From Candidatus Gastranaerophilales bacterium (lineage in GTDB: Bacteria > Cyanobacteriota > Vampirovibrionia > Gastranaerophilales > Gastranaerophilaceae): a stretch of DNA of 33,718 bases. The notes beneath the pieces were generated by a model. It saw nothing but the letters and a program-made list of their open reading frames with translations, was not told the DNA's origin and searched no databases. Of this stretch, positions 24,170 to 32,943 are shown one piece after another; the first letter of the stretch is position 1, and each line of letters begins with the position of its first letter. Made by a program: the position numbers and the translations under genes. The stretch spans positions 1 through 33,718 of the forward strand of contig CALUVM010000017.1 of NCBI GenBank assembly GCA_944324255.1, read 5' to 3'.

Positions 24170-24895
24170 TTAGGTTTGAATCTTTATATAAATAGGATTA
24201 TATGTCAGAGTCGGTCTTTGGCTGCACAAATTCAGGTAATTGTTTTCAAATTTAAGCAAATCCCCTTTTGTCCATTGTTTAGCTTCCAGCGCATTAACCC
24301 CTGTAAGCTGTAGATGTCTTAATACATCTTTCGGGGTTTTAAACCCCATAATATGTATTTCTTCTTCAATAACGGGTTTATATGATTCAAACATTTCCAT
24401 AAGCTCTTTTGCTGAATAATATTCAAGAGATTTTTCCGAGATATGGAAAATTTCTCTGAAATTTTCTTTTCCGAAAGTCGAAAATAGTAAAATTCCATCC
24501 GGATTAAGTCTTTCAAGGAGAGTCTTTATAAAAGTTTCTAAATCATCAATCCATTGAAAAGCGGCATTTGATAGTATTAAGTCATATTTTTTATTTGATT
24601 CTTTCAGGAAAATTTCAATATCCTGACAGACAAAATCTATATCAGGATTTATTTTTTTTATAAAATCTTCGCAGCCTTCCGCTATATCAATTGCGGTATA
24701 ATTTTTGTATTCAAGTTTTTTATTTGCAAATTCTGTTAAAAATCCTGTTCCGCATCCGATTTCCAGAACGTTATCAAATTTGCCGGTTATAAAACTTATC
24801 AGTCTTTCAGCCATTCTTTTTTGAATTTTAGCATGTTCATTATAACTTGCCAGATTCTTTGAAAATCGGCTTTGAATAAGTCCCTTATCCATCAT
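24170..24895 (-). CDS. bioC: Malonyl-ACP O-methyltransferase
   Basis: About 241 residues from ATG 24895, whose ATGA overlaps the bioG stop (TGA at 24892-24894); ATG 24892 is an equal alternative. The frame is open further upstream, but BioC proteins characteristically begin MDK..L...RFSK..xYNEHA, as here. The SAM-binding motif VLEIGCGTGFLTEF lies near residue 45, then AIDIAEG, VCQDIEIF and DLILSNAAFQWIDD (motif IV), followed by LNPDGILLFSTFG. BioC methylates the free carboxyl of malonyl-ACP so that fatty-acid synthase can build pimeloyl-ACP methyl ester for biotin. The coupled BioG removes the methyl. It is the last gene of the minus-strand operon and meets the giant gene one base away. Confidence 0.92.
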   Translation of the reverse strand: MMDKGLIQSRFSKNLASYNEHAKIQKRMAERLISFITGKFDNVLEIGCGTGFLTEFANKKLEYKNYTAIDIAEGCEDFIKKINPDIDFVCQDIEIFLKESNKKYDLILSNAAFQWIDDLETFIKTLLERLNPDGILLFSTFGKENFREIFHISEKSLEYYSAKELMEMFESYKPVIEEEIHIMGFKTPKDVLRHLQLTGVNALEAKQWTKGDLLKFENNYLNLCSQRPTLTYNPIYIKIQT

Positions 24896-25497
24896 AAAAG
24901 CTCGCTCCATTTTTTAAAGTAAAAAAACGGACAGTGACCGCCTTTGAGGTTTGCTTTCTGTTTCCAAAATTCTTCCTGACTTTTTGTCGGAATAATTTTA
25001 TCGTTATCACTTATTAAGACTTTTGTGTATTTAAAACTCATATCAGCCTGATAATTTTTTATTGCGGAAAGTTCTGTTTTCTGGTTTTCTAATTCTCTTG
25101 AAATAGTTAAATTAACAGGAGTATCAAACATATTCCGGATAAATTTTTCTGCCCCTTTTTCATTAAATCCCCTGATTGTTAAATCATAAATCCTTGGATT
25201 TATTCCATAGTCTTTGTCAACAGGTTTTAATGTCCCGTTAACGGCAGTTGCTGTCATATATTCAACGGGAAAAAGGGTTGCCGTCATTACTCCCATTGAC
25301 CATGAGATAAGATGTTTTTTATAGTTCTTAATCTTTTCAAAATTGAAATCCGTTTCAAGAGAATTGTAATCATAAAACATTAAAACATCATAATTTTCAT
25401 AGTCCAGATGGTTTACTACTGATTTATCCATTCCCCAGCCGTTGAAAAATATAATAAGTTCGTTATTCTCTTTTTTGTTTAGCCATTTATATTTCAT
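24892..25497 (-). CDS. bioG: Pimeloyl-ACP methyl ester esterase BioG
   Basis: 201 residues, matching BioG (DUF452) and shorter than BioH. Alpha/beta-hydrolase signs: LIIFFNGWGMDKS (oxyanion region), nucleophile Ser67 in ISWSMGV, likely acid Asp164 or Asp166 (LISDNDKIIP), and His188 in GGHCPFF. It frees pimeloyl-ACP from its methyl ester, ending the BioC-dependent detour through fatty-acid synthesis. It starts 11 bases after yjbQ and overlaps bioC by an ATGA. No bioF, bioA, bioD or bioB is in the window; these later genes must lie elsewhere if the pathway is complete. Confidence 0.92.
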   Translation of the reverse strand: MKYKWLNKKENNELIIFFNGWGMDKSVVNHLDYENYDVLMFYDYNSLETDFNFEKIKNYKKHLISWSMGVMTATLFPVEYMTATAVNGTLKPVDKDYGINPRIYDLTIRGFNEKGAEKFIRNMFDTPVNLTISRELENQKTELSAIKNYQADMSFKYTKVLISDNDKIIPTKSQEEFWKQKANLKGGHCPFFYFKKWSELL

Positions 25498-25508
25498 CTT
25501 TTGTTCCG

Positions 25509-25925
25509 TTAGTTAAGGATTTGAACGGTTATATTTCTTGAGCGAGGTTTGTTGTCAAAATCCACAAGAACAACCTGCTGCCAGGTTCCGAGATTCAGCA
25601 AGCCTCCTACAAGGGCTATATTTACGGAGCTGCCTACAATGGCTGCCCGCACATGAGCATAACCATTTCCGTCATGCCAGATTTCATCATGGTGATATTC
25701 TTTGCCCGTAGGTGCAATTCTTTCAAGAGCTTCCTGTAAATCAAGAATAAGCCCGTTTTCGTATTCAATAGTCGTTATTGCTGAAGTGCTTCCTTGTACT
25801 GAAACACAGACAATTCCATCTTTCAAAGCATGCTGGTATACACAATTTTGAACCTGTTTTGTGATATCTATAATATCATTGTTTCCTTTAGTGTTGACTG
25901 TAAATTTTTCGTTAATAACTCCCAT
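25509..25925 (-). CDS. YjbQ/UPF0047-family protein (secondary thiamine-phosphate synthase type)
   Basis: 138 residues, full length for the family. Conserved blocks: DITKQVQNCV, VCVSVQGSTSAITTIEYENGL, DLQEALERIAP, YHHDEIWHDGNGYAHVRAAIVGSS and LNLGTWQQVVLVDFDNKPRSR. These compact beta proteins carry a His/Asp-rich metal-like site (HHDEIWHDGN...H) and some have weak thiamine-phosphate synthase activity; the true role is unsettled. AAGGAGC lies 8 nt before ATG 25925, and the gene follows the S4 gene by 12 bases. Confidence 0.9.
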   Translation of the reverse strand: MGVINEKFTVNTKGNNDIIDITKQVQNCVYQHALKDGIVCVSVQGSTSAITTIEYENGLILDLQEALERIAPTGKEYHHDEIWHDGNGYAHVRAAIVGSSVNIALVGGLLNLGTWQQVVLVDFDNKPRSRNITVQILN

Positions 25926-25937
25926 ATCAGATGCTCC

Positions 25938-26183
25938 TTAATTTATTACTTTGTATAATGTTGGTGCTTCCTGAACACTTACATTGCCTTCAGGAACTTT
26001 TAAGACTTCGACTTTTTCTGAACCCGCTGCATATTCAATTTCAATTATATCTCCAATTTTCAATTGCTTTGCTGGTTTAGCAGGGTTGCCGTTAACAAGA
26101 ACCCGCCCCATTTCTGATACTGAATTAGCTACAGTCCTTCTTTTGATTAATCTAGATACTTTTAAAAATTTATCCAGCCTCAT
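25938..26183 (-). CDS. S4-domain RNA-binding protein, RqcP/Hsp15-like
   Basis: 81 residues, a single S4 domain: MRLDKFLKVSRLIKRRTVANSVSEMGRVLVNG, then KPAKQLKIGDIIEI. This size and sequence fit RqcP (YabO) and the Hsp15 family, which bind 50S subunits carrying stalled peptidyl-tRNA and assist RqcH-type rescue of nascent chains. The C-terminal 20 residues are non-conserved. It starts directly after the PNP stop with no gap, so it is co-translated with that gene. Which of the two subfamilies it belongs to would need a tree. Confidence 0.88.
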   Translation of the reverse strand: MRLDKFLKVSRLIKRRTVANSVSEMGRVLVNGNPAKPAKQLKIGDIIEIEYAAGSEKVEVLKVPEGNVSVQEAPTLYKVIN

Positions 26184-26999
26184 TTATAATCCTTTAATAA
26201 TTTCTTTAACAAGAATTTTAAATCTGCCCTTAGCAATACCTGCTGCTTTAATAACATCGGCATGAGAAAGTGCTACCTGACTTACTCCTGCCGCAGAATT
26301 GCAGATGCAGCTTATTCCTATAACATTCATTTTTGCCCAGGCTGCTATTATTGCCTCAGGAACGGTTGACATTCCGACGGCATCAGCCCCGAGAACGCCT
26401 GCCATTCTAATTTCAGCAGGTGTTTCATAAGAAGGTCCGGTAAAAGCTACATAAACACCTTCTTGCAAATCAATCCCCAATTTTTCTGCCGTTTTTTTAG
26501 TTAAATCAATAAGCTCAGGAGTGTATACGCTGCTTAAATCAGGGAATCTTTCACCCATAGAGTCGTCATTTTCTCCAATTAAGGGGTTTGTTCCCATAAG
26601 GTTTATATGATCTGTTATAACCATTAAATCTGACGGATTAAATGACGGATTTACTCCGCCTGCTGCGTTTGTAACAATAAGAGTTTTTACCCCGAGTTTT
26701 TTCATAACTTTTATCGGGTAAACAACTTTTTGCATAGGATGACCTTCATAAAAATGGAATCTTCCCTGCATCATAACTGTTTTTTTCCCGTTAATCTCCG
26801 CAAAAACGAGTCTGCCCTTGTGTCCAGAAACCGTTGATGCCTCAAAGCCCGGTATTTCGGTATAAGGAATTGCAAGAGAGCAGTATTCATCTGCAAGTTC
26901 ACCGAGTCCTGAACCCAGTACAATTCCAACTTCCGGAATAAAATTCCCAAGTTCGCCTTCAATTTTTTTGTTAATAAAATCAACCGTTGTCTGCAGCAT
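26184..26999 (-). CDS. Purine nucleoside phosphorylase, trimeric class
   Basis: 271 residues, typical of the inosine/guanosine-specific (PunA-type) trimers. It splits purine nucleosides with phosphate into base and ribose-1-phosphate for salvage. Visible: VLGSGLGELA (Ser30, phosphate), VSGHKG (His60), QGRFHFYEGHP, TNAAGG (110-115), GPSYETPAE (Glu192), VGMSTVPE (Met210) and CICNSAAG with Asn234, the residue that selects 6-oxopurines. AGGAGAG precedes ATG 26999. First gene of a five-gene minus-strand operon with the S4 protein, YjbQ, BioG and BioC, a mixed set without an obvious shared pathway. Confidence 0.95.
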   Translation of the reverse strand: MLQTTVDFINKKIEGELGNFIPEVGIVLGSGLGELADEYCSLAIPYTEIPGFEASTVSGHKGRLVFAEINGKKTVMMQGRFHFYEGHPMQKVVYPIKVMKKLGVKTLIVTNAAGGVNPSFNPSDLMVITDHINLMGTNPLIGENDDSMGERFPDLSSVYTPELIDLTKKTAEKLGIDLQEGVYVAFTGPSYETPAEIRMAGVLGADAVGMSTVPEAIIAAWAKMNVIGISCICNSAAGVSQVALSHADVIKAAGIAKGRFKILVKEIIKGL

Positions 27000-27035
27000 A
27001 ATACTCTCCTAAACCCGCGATAACTATCAAAGGAG

Positions 27036-27064
27036 ATTTTACTACAAACATATATTGACATCAA
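27036..27064 (-). promoter_or_regulatory. Promoter of the PNP-bioC operon
   Basis: Minus strand: TTGATG (27059-27064), 17-bp spacer, TAAAAT (27036-27041), about 37 nt before the PNP start. Confidence 0.5.
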
Positions 27065-27090
27065 GCCGAATAACTAAAGAAAAGTCGCTA

Positions 27091-27555
27091 TTATTTTGGC
27101 AGAAATTTTTTCAGCTTTAATTTTTTAAAGAATCCTGCTTTAGGCTTCACTGCATCCATAACAATACGAGATTTTTCTATCAAAATTTCTCTTAAGTTAC
27201 CAGTTTTGGGGTAAAGTTTTTCCAGAGTTGTATTAAACTCAATTATTGCAGGTATGACCTCTTCTGCCCGATGTGCGTGACTTAAATTCTGCGCACCCAG
27301 CAAATGTTTGGTAAGCCATTCTTTTGCTAACTCTGAAGGTTTACCTCTAAGAGAAGCAATATCATCCCGCAGGTATTCCATAGTCATACTTAGTGCATTA
27401 AGCTGTTCATTTTTCATTATTAATCGAGATATACTAGGGCTTTCTTTGCCGGCAATATAGAATTTCTTTAAAGCTTCAGCGCATCTTGAATCACTATTTC
27501 TTGCGTATCTTAATGCATCTGAAGCATGTTGTTTTACTAAAATACTATCAAACAT
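27091..27555 (-). CDS. Uncharacterised small helical protein
   Basis: 154 residues from ATG 27555 (AAGGAAGG six nt upstream); an earlier in-frame TTG lacks such a site. The sequence is soluble and mostly helical: MFDSILVKQHASDALRYARN, EALKKFYIAGKESPSISRLIM, LSMTMEYLRDDIASLRGK, VIPAIIEFNTTLEKLYPKTG, with a strongly basic tail (GFFKKLKLKKFLPK) that could touch nucleic acid or membrane. I recognise no domain. It follows secA on the same strand after 76 bases, a gap containing AGGAGG (on the minus strand) without a start codon. A role with SecA is possible only by position. Confidence 0.7.
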   Translation of the reverse strand: MFDSILVKQHASDALRYARNSDSRCAEALKKFYIAGKESPSISRLIMKNEQLNALSMTMEYLRDDIASLRGKPSELAKEWLTKHLLGAQNLSHAHRAEEVIPAIIEFNTTLEKLYPKTGNLREILIEKSRIVMDAVKPKAGFFKKLKLKKFLPK

Positions 27556-27631
27556 GGCACACCTTCCTTTCTGTTTCAATTAAAACAAAAGGACTCCTTG
27601 AATTGCCTCCTATATAAAGAAATGTAACGGG

Positions 27632-30289
27632 CTACATCTCAAATTTGTCCGGTACGTCATTTACTCCGCCGTCATCCGACACAAACTGTATTCCGAATTT
27701 GGCACGGAAGATGTATCTTACGGTATTGCTCTGGATTTCGTACATCATTTTATTAAATAAATCATAAGCTTCTTTTTTGTATTCAATCAAAGGATCTTTC
27801 TGCCCGTAGGCTCTTAACCCGATACCTTCTTTCAGCATATCAATATTGTGAAGATGATCAATCCACTGATTGTCAACTACTCTCAAGAGCACATCACGCT
27901 CTAAACTTCTCATAATATTGTTATCACTGAATGCAATCTGTTTTTCTGTATCAGGGCTATATTGGTCCATTATTGAGTTATAGAAATTAATAATTTCTTC
28001 TTCGTGGTCTTTATAAGCTTTTTGTGCAGCATCTCTCAGCGATTCATAGATTCTTGAATATCTGTAAGGCTTGATATCGTCTATAGAAATATATGAAAGC
28101 TGAGGAATATTGGAATGAAGTTCCTTAATAAGAGTTTCCAAATCTTCCGGAACATATTCTTCCGGATTCATCTCCGGAGTTATATAACTCTTAAGCAAAC
28201 GGTCAATTTCCTTATCTATCATATATTGAATATCTTCTGTTAAATTCTTGCCTTCAAGAACTTTTCTTCTTTGTGCATAGAATTTTTCTCTTTGAATATT
28301 CATAACATCATCGTATTCAAGAACATTCTTACGTATATCAAAATGATAAGTTTCAACTTTTTTCTGCGCTGATTGAATTTGTCTTGTAATAAGAGAAGAT
28401 TCAATTGCCATATCTTCTTCAACATTAAGCATATTCATCAGATTTGTAATCTTATCCCCGCCGAAAATTCTCATCAGGTTATCTTCAAGAGATAAGAAAA
28501 ATCTTGTTGAACCGGGGTCGCCCTGTCTTGCGGCACGCCCTCTAAGCTGGTTATCTATACGTCTGGACTCATGTCTTTCTGTCCCGATTACGTGAAGTCC
28601 GCCGAGTTCTACAACTTTTGAATGTTCTTCTTCGGTTATCTTTCTTGCTCTTTCAAGGGCATTATTCTTAATTTCTTCATAGTTTTTATCATCAAGAGAT
28701 ACTCTATGTTTTTCAAGTTCTTCTTTTGCAAGGTATTCTGCGTTACCGCCTAATAGAATGTCAGTGCCTCGTCCTGCCATGTTAGTTGCAATAGTTACAG
28801 CTCCTACACGGCCTGCCTGAGCAATAATGTAAGCTTCTCTTTCGTGCTGCTTAGCATTCAGGACATTGTGCTTTATACCTTTTTTCTTTAATAAATCCGA
28901 AATATACTCGGATTTTTCAATACTTATTGTACCGACAAGAACCGGACGTCCGATTTTATTCTGCTCAATAATATCATTTACGACAGCATTATATTTTGCT
29001 CTTTCGGTCTTATAGATAACATCCGGATAATCAATTCTTATATCAGGTTTGTTAGTTGGAATAGCTGTAACTTCCAGATTGTAGATTTTGCCAAATTCAG
29101 CTTCCTCTGTCATTGCGGTACCGGTCATGCCTGAAAGTTTAGGATATAACCTGAACAGATTCTGGAAAGTTATACTTGCAAGAGTTTGGGTTTCATCTTG
29201 AATTTTAACCCCTTCTTTTGCCTCAATTGCCTGATGAAGCCCGTCAGACCAGCGTCTGCCCGGCATGAGCCTGCCTGTGAACTCATCAACAATCATAACT
29301 TCTCCGTCTTTTACGACATAATCAGTATCTTTTATAAACAATTCTTTAGCCTTGAGGGCATTTAATAAATCGTGTGCATACTGGGTATTAATATCAAATA
29401 AATCTTTGCATCCGATAATTTCCTGAGCTCTGTCGATACCGTCTTCTGTTAAAATAACATTTTTATTCTTTTCGTCGACTTCGTAATCTTTGTTTTTCTC
29501 AAGCTGAGGGGCAACTTTTGCCATTAATGTATATGTATCAGCGGATTTTTCAACTCTGCCGCTAATAATAAGCGGGGTTCTTGCTTCATCAATCAAAATA
29601 CTGTCAACTTCATCTATAATTGCATAATTAAACGGTCTTTGAACGAGCATTTCCTTAGAAGTTGCCATATTATCTCTAAGGTAGTCAAAACCGAACTCAT
29701 TGTTTGTTCCATAGGTGATATCACATCTGTAAGCCGCTCTTTTTCTTTCAAATTCTTCCGCATCATGCTGATTTGATAGAATAACACCGACAGAAAGACC
29801 CAGGAATTTGTAAATCTGTCCCATCCATTCGCTGTCACGTTTAGCCAGATAATCGTTCACTGTAATTACATGAACTCCTTTTCCGGTCAACGCATTAAGA
29901 TAAGCTGCAAGAGTGGCAACAAGGGTTTTACCTTCACCGGTTCTCATCTCTGCTATATGTCCGTTATGAAGAAAGTACCCGCCGATTAGCTGTACATCAA
30001 AGTGGCGCATATTAAGAACACGCTTTCCGGCTTCTCTTACAGTTGCAAACGCTTCCGGCAGAATTTTATCAAGAGCTTCTTTCTCTAAAATTCTGTCAGC
30101 TTTTTCATTATCAGAAGTCGGACGTTTTGCTAAAATAGCTTTAAATTCATCGGTCTTAGCTCTTAATTGTTCATCCGTAAGTTTTTCAAACTCGGGTTCA
30201 AGAGCATTTATATGGTCAATTATTCCTTGAATCTTTTTAACTTTTTTTTCGTTCGGGTCGCCAATAAGCTTTAATAATAAACTAATCAT
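27632..30289 (-). CDS. secA: Preprotein translocase ATPase SecA
   Basis: 885 residues, full length. SecA is the motor that drives unfolded preproteins through SecYEG. Visible: [13 protein letters not shown] (Walker A, 116-126), [55 protein letters not shown] (Walker B DEVD 226-229), [88 protein letters not shown]. The C-terminus ends [16 protein letters not shown] and lacks the CxCxSGxxxxCC/H zinc motif that binds SecB in proteobacteria, so a SecB-independent mode is likely. GAGAGGA precedes ATG 30289. It would export the two TolC-family precursors in this window. Confidence 0.97.
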   Translation of the reverse strand: MISLLLKLIGDPNEKKVKKIQGIIDHINALEPEFEKLTDEQLRAKTDEFKAILAKRPTSDNEKADRILEKEALDKILPEAFATVREAGKRVLNMRHFDVQLIGGYFLHNGHIAEMRTGEGKTLVATLAAYLNALTGKGVHVITVNDYLAKRDSEWMGQIYKFLGLSVGVILSNQHDAEEFERKRAAYRCDITYGTNNEFGFDYLRDNMATSKEMLVQRPFNYAIIDEVDSILIDEARTPLIISGRVEKSADTYTLMAKVAPQLEKNKDYEVDEKNKNVILTEDGIDRAQEIIGCKDLFDINTQYAHDLLNALKAKELFIKDTDYVVKDGEVMIVDEFTGRLMPGRRWSDGLHQAIEAKEGVKIQDETQTLASITFQNLFRLYPKLSGMTGTAMTEEAEFGKIYNLEVTAIPTNKPDIRIDYPDVIYKTERAKYNAVVNDIIEQNKIGRPVLVGTISIEKSEYISDLLKKKGIKHNVLNAKQHEREAYIIAQAGRVGAVTIATNMAGRGTDILLGGNAEYLAKEELEKHRVSLDDKNYEEIKNNALERARKITEEEHSKVVELGGLHVIGTERHESRRIDNQLRGRAARQGDPGSTRFFLSLEDNLMRIFGGDKITNLMNMLNVEEDMAIESSLITRQIQSAQKKVETYHFDIRKNVLEYDDVMNIQREKFYAQRRKVLEGKNLTEDIQYMIDKEIDRLLKSYITPEMNPEEYVPEDLETLIKELHSNIPQLSYISIDDIKPYRYSRIYESLRDAAQKAYKDHEEEIINFYNSIMDQYSPDTEKQIAFSDNNIMRSLERDVLLRVVDNQWIDHLHNIDMLKEGIGLRAYGQKDPLIEYKKEAYDLFNKMMYEIQSNTVRYIFRAKFGIQFVSDDGGVNDVPDKFEM

Positions 30290-30313
30290 TACATATCCTC
30301 TCCAATTATGAAA

Positions 30314-30322
30314 ATAATATCA
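30314..30322 (-). promoter_or_regulatory. Extended -10 promoter for secA
   Basis: Minus strand TGA-TATTAT, hexamer 30314-30319, about 24 nt before ATG. No clear -35. The 211-bp gap between secA and the next gene otherwise holds only the 7-bp tandem repeat and unremarkable sequence. Confidence 0.55.
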
Positions 30323-30365
30323 TGAACATATTTCAGGGTAAAGAACTGCCGAGTTGGGGGGATTT

Positions 30366-30402
30366 AGTGAATAGTGAATAGTGAATAGTGAATAGTGAAT
30401 AG
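30366..30402. repeat. Five copies of the 7-bp unit AGTGAAT
   Basis: Perfect head-to-tail units at 30366, 30373, 30380, 30387 and 30394, plus a partial AG. Lies about 50 bp upstream of the secA -10. Such arrays vary in copy number by slippage. Confidence 0.95.
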
Positions 30403-30500
30403 GGTGGCGGCTATGTGATTGAGAAAAATCCTTTACTTGAGTTGCAGCCGGTGGAAAAATAAGAGTGCGTTTTTTGGGGGGCGAAAATATCAAGAATAGG

Positions 30501-30836
30501 TTAATCAATAACCAGGTTCCACTTCTTAGCATCAAATCTCATATCGGTAACACTCATTTTAAGTGTTTTTAAATATGGTTCAAACTTTTTCATAAGAATA
30601 ATTTTATGCAGACTAAGCTCCTGAGCAACAACCGGATTCTCGCAGGCAACAACCATTACCCGTCCCGGAAGCATACTATACGGTTTTGATTTACCCCTGA
30701 ATTTTTCAGGCAGAATCTTATCCCAAAAACTGTATAAATTAGTTTTTGTAATAGCTTTTTTTAATTGCGGATTGTCCATCATTGAACTGATGACGGATTC
30801 TACCCCTTCAAAATCTGTATAGAGAACTTTTTTCAT
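30501..30836 (-). CDS. DUF721/DciA-like protein
   Basis: 111 residues from ATG 30836, which has AAGGA five nt upstream; an upstream in-frame ATG (30878) would overlap the divergent gene start. The body fits the DUF721 family: SFWDKILPEKF, SKPYSMLPGRVMVVACENPVVAQELSLHKIILMKKFEPYL, then VTDMRFDAKKW. DUF721 includes DciA, the widespread loader of the DnaB replicative helicase in bacteria lacking DnaC/DnaI. The N-terminal 40 residues differ from standard DciA. Divergent from nrnA through a shared promoter. Confidence 0.72.
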   Translation of the reverse strand: MKKVLYTDFEGVESVISSMMDNPQLKKAITKTNLYSFWDKILPEKFRGKSKPYSMLPGRVMVVACENPVVAQELSLHKIILMKKFEPYLKTLKMSVTDMRFDAKKWNLVID

Positions 30837-30862
30837 AGGATTCCTTAGTAATTGCATTTTTG

Positions 30863-30874
30863 TGATATTATAAT
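30863..30874. promoter_or_regulatory. Symmetric bidirectional -10 for the divergent pair
   Basis: The plus strand has TGA-TATTAT (hexamer 30866-30871), 6 nt before ATG 30878, predicting a leaderless mRNA. The same bases read on the minus strand give TATAAT (30868-30873), correctly placed for the DUF721 gene at 30836. The two -10 hexamers share four base pairs. Confidence 0.6.
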
Positions 30875-30877
30875 GCA

Positions 30878-31831
30878 ATGAATTGTAATCTTGATGATAT
30901 CATAAAAAGTTCAAAAAAGATATTATTATTAAGCCATGTTAACCCTGACGGTGACACGCTGGGTTCAATGTGCGCTATGTATTCAATGATTTATAACCGG
31001 TTTAAAATTAAAGCCGATATGAATGTTGTTTCAAACATTCCCTATAACTATAAATTCTTACCGAATATAAATCTTGCGGAAAGATATTATGACCAATCTT
31101 TAGTTTATGATTTGGTTATAACACTTGATGTAGCATCTTTAGAGCGGGTAAGAGATTCTCAAATATTCTTTGACAAAGCTAAAGTCAGAGTAAATATTGA
31201 CCATCATAAAACTAATCCGAAATTCGGAGATTATAATATTATAGATTCTGATTCAAGCTCAACAGGTGAAGTTTTATTTAACTATTTTAAAAACCATGAC
31301 TGGAAGATTGATAAAGATTCCGCTATATGCTTATATGTTGCGATAATGACAGATACAGGAAACTTTAGATTTGAAAATACTTCTGCTCAAACCCTGAGGG
31401 CAGCTGCTGATTTAGTTGACAACGGTGCTAATCCTAATTTACTTTATAAACACTGCTATGAAACTAAAACAAAAAACCTTGTTTTGTTCCAGAACTATTG
31501 TGTTAACAAAGCGGAATTTATACATAATAATAAAATAGCTTACACAACGGTTTATAAAAAAGATTTGGAAAAGTTCTCCGCAGGAGATGATTATACTGAC
31601 GGAATAGCAGAAACCTTGCGGGCAATAGATTCAACAGAGGTTTCTTTTGTAGTTAAAGAAGTTGATTCTAGAACAACAAAAGTTTCAATGAGATCAAAAC
31701 ATTTGGATTGTGCTAAAATATGTTCAACTTTCGGAGGCGGAGGTCATACGTTTGCGGCAGGATGTACAATGAAACACGGTATAAAAGAATCAGTTGAAAA
31801 ATTATTAAGTGAGATTGAACGTGAAATTTAA
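30878..31831 (+). CDS. nrnA: DHH-family oligoribonuclease/pAp phosphatase
   Basis: 317 residues, normal for NrnA. It degrades 2-5 nt RNA oligomers to mononucleotides and hydrolyses 3'-phosphoadenosine 5'-phosphate, with Mn2+. Metal ligands visible: SHVNPDGDTLGS (His20, Asp24, Asp26), ITLDVA (Asp84), IDHHKTNP (Asp108-His109-His110) and TDTGNF (Asp159). The DHHA1 part ends with the substrate motif GGGGHTFAAGC near residue 290. No ribosome-binding site precedes the ATG; the -10 ends 6 nt away, so a leaderless start is likely. Overlaps the YihY gene and heads an operon that runs on to purS-purQ. Confidence 0.93.
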   Translation: MNCNLDDIIKSSKKILLLSHVNPDGDTLGSMCAMYSMIYNRFKIKADMNVVSNIPYNYKFLPNINLAERYYDQSLVYDLVITLDVASLERVRDSQIFFDKAKVRVNIDHHKTNPKFGDYNIIDSDSSSTGEVLFNYFKNHDWKIDKDSAICLYVAIMTDTGNFRFENTSAQTLRAAADLVDNGANPNLLYKHCYETKTKNLVLFQNYCVNKAEFIHNNKIAYTTVYKKDLEKFSAGDDYTDGIAETLRAIDSTEVSFVVKEVDSRTTKVSMRSKHLDCAKICSTFGGGGHTFAAGCTMKHGIKESVEKLLSEIEREI

Positions 31832-32708
31832 AACACTGAGAAATATAATTGAATCCGTTATAGAACATGATTATTTCGGAATGGCATCCGAAATGGGCTA
31901 CATGCTTTGTATAGGAATTTGTCCTTTCTTATTATTTCTTACTGCAATTTTTGGTTATATAGGTAAACAGAATTTTATGCAGCCTATATTTATTTTTATG
32001 CAGAGTATAATGCCGCATGATGTTCTTAATGTTGTAAATACAGTCTTAAACGAAGTATTTTTCTTTAAAAAGGGCGGTTTGATTGCTGTTTTAGGCTTTT
32101 GTATAACATTATTTCTCTCTACAAATACAATGGCTATTGTGGCTAAAGGGCTAAATAGAGCTTATAAGGTTAAGGAAACAAGAAGCTTTCTCTGCTCAAG
32201 ACTACTGGCTCTTATCATGGTGCTTGTAAATATTCTGGTGTTGTTTTTAAGTGTTAACCTGATTGTATTTGGTAAAGTTATTATTAAGTTTTTAGTTACA
32301 TATCTCGGCATGACCCAGCATTTTGCAAACATAATGTTATTTGTCCGCTGGCCGATTGCATTTTTAACCTTATTTATAATGGCATACTTGAGCTACTATA
32401 TACTTCCTGATTTCAGCGGGAACGAAAAACTTCGTCGTCATAGTGCTCTTCCGGGGTCTATATTCTTTTGTATTTCCTGGTTGTTAGGTTCATGGCTGTT
32501 TTCGGTTTATATTAACAACCTGCATACTTACAACTTTGTATACGGAACTATTGCAGGGTTTGCGGTGATGATGGTCTGGTTATACTATACATCCATTTTG
32601 ATACTAATAGGCGGAGAGATAAATTCTCAATTATACGAAAAGCTTCAGCGAAAAGAGGATATAACTCAAAGACGTAATAAACGGAAAGAAGCACATAATG
32701 GAATTTAG
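31821..32708 (+). CDS. YihY/BrkB-family inner-membrane protein
   Basis: 295 residues if started at GTG 31821, with AGTGAG about 8 nt upstream; GTG 31809 is an alternative, adding MRLN. Six membrane segments are visible, with the family blocks EMGYMLCIGICPFLLFLTAIFG (first), a polar loop, TLFLSTNTMAIVAKGLNRAY, YYILPD, RRHSALPGSIFFCISWLLGSWLFSVYI and VYGTIAGFAVMMVWLYYTSILILIGGEIN. The family was once mislabelled ribonuclease BN; transport or envelope roles are suspected but unproven. It overlaps nrnA at its start and purS at its end by 11 bases, so it is co-translated with both. Confidence 0.88.
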   Translation: MKFKTLRNIIESVIEHDYFGMASEMGYMLCIGICPFLLFLTAIFGYIGKQNFMQPIFIFMQSIMPHDVLNVVNTVLNEVFFFKKGGLIAVLGFCITLFLSTNTMAIVAKGLNRAYKVKETRSFLCSRLLALIMVLVNILVLFLSVNLIVFGKVIIKFLVTYLGMTQHFANIMLFVRWPIAFLTLFIMAYLSYYILPDFSGNEKLRRHSALPGSIFFCISWLLGSWLFSVYINNLHTYNFVYGTIAGFAVMMVWLYYTSILILIGGEINSQLYEKLQRKEDITQRRNKRKEAHNGI

Positions 32709-32943
32709 AGGGAAAATAATAGTTAAATTAAAAAACAGTATTAAAGATGTGCGTGGAATAACTATAGAAGATGCTGTTAAAAGTAATTTTGGTTCAAATT
32801 TTAAAGTGAGAACTGGTACATATTATGAATTCTCTTTTGAAGCAGAAAATAAGCTTCAAGCCGAAGAGAAGGTTCAAAGGATAACAGAAGAGCTTCTTTG
32901 TAATCCGATAACGGAAATTAGTGAAATATTATGGGAAAAATAA
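32698..32943 (+). CDS. purS: FGAM synthase subunit PurS
   Basis: 81 residues. PurS bridges PurQ and PurL in the three-part phosphoribosylformylglycinamidine synthase and helps channel ammonia. Fits the family: KIIVKLKNSIKDVRGITIEDAVKSNFG, then VRTGTYYEFSFEAENKLQAEEKVQRITEELLCNPITE. GGAAAGAAG precedes ATG 32698. Overlaps the upstream gene by 11 bases and purQ by 13. Confidence 0.93.
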   Translation: MEFRGKIIVKLKNSIKDVRGITIEDAVKSNFGSNFKVRTGTYYEFSFEAENKLQAEEKVQRITEELLCNPITEISEILWEK

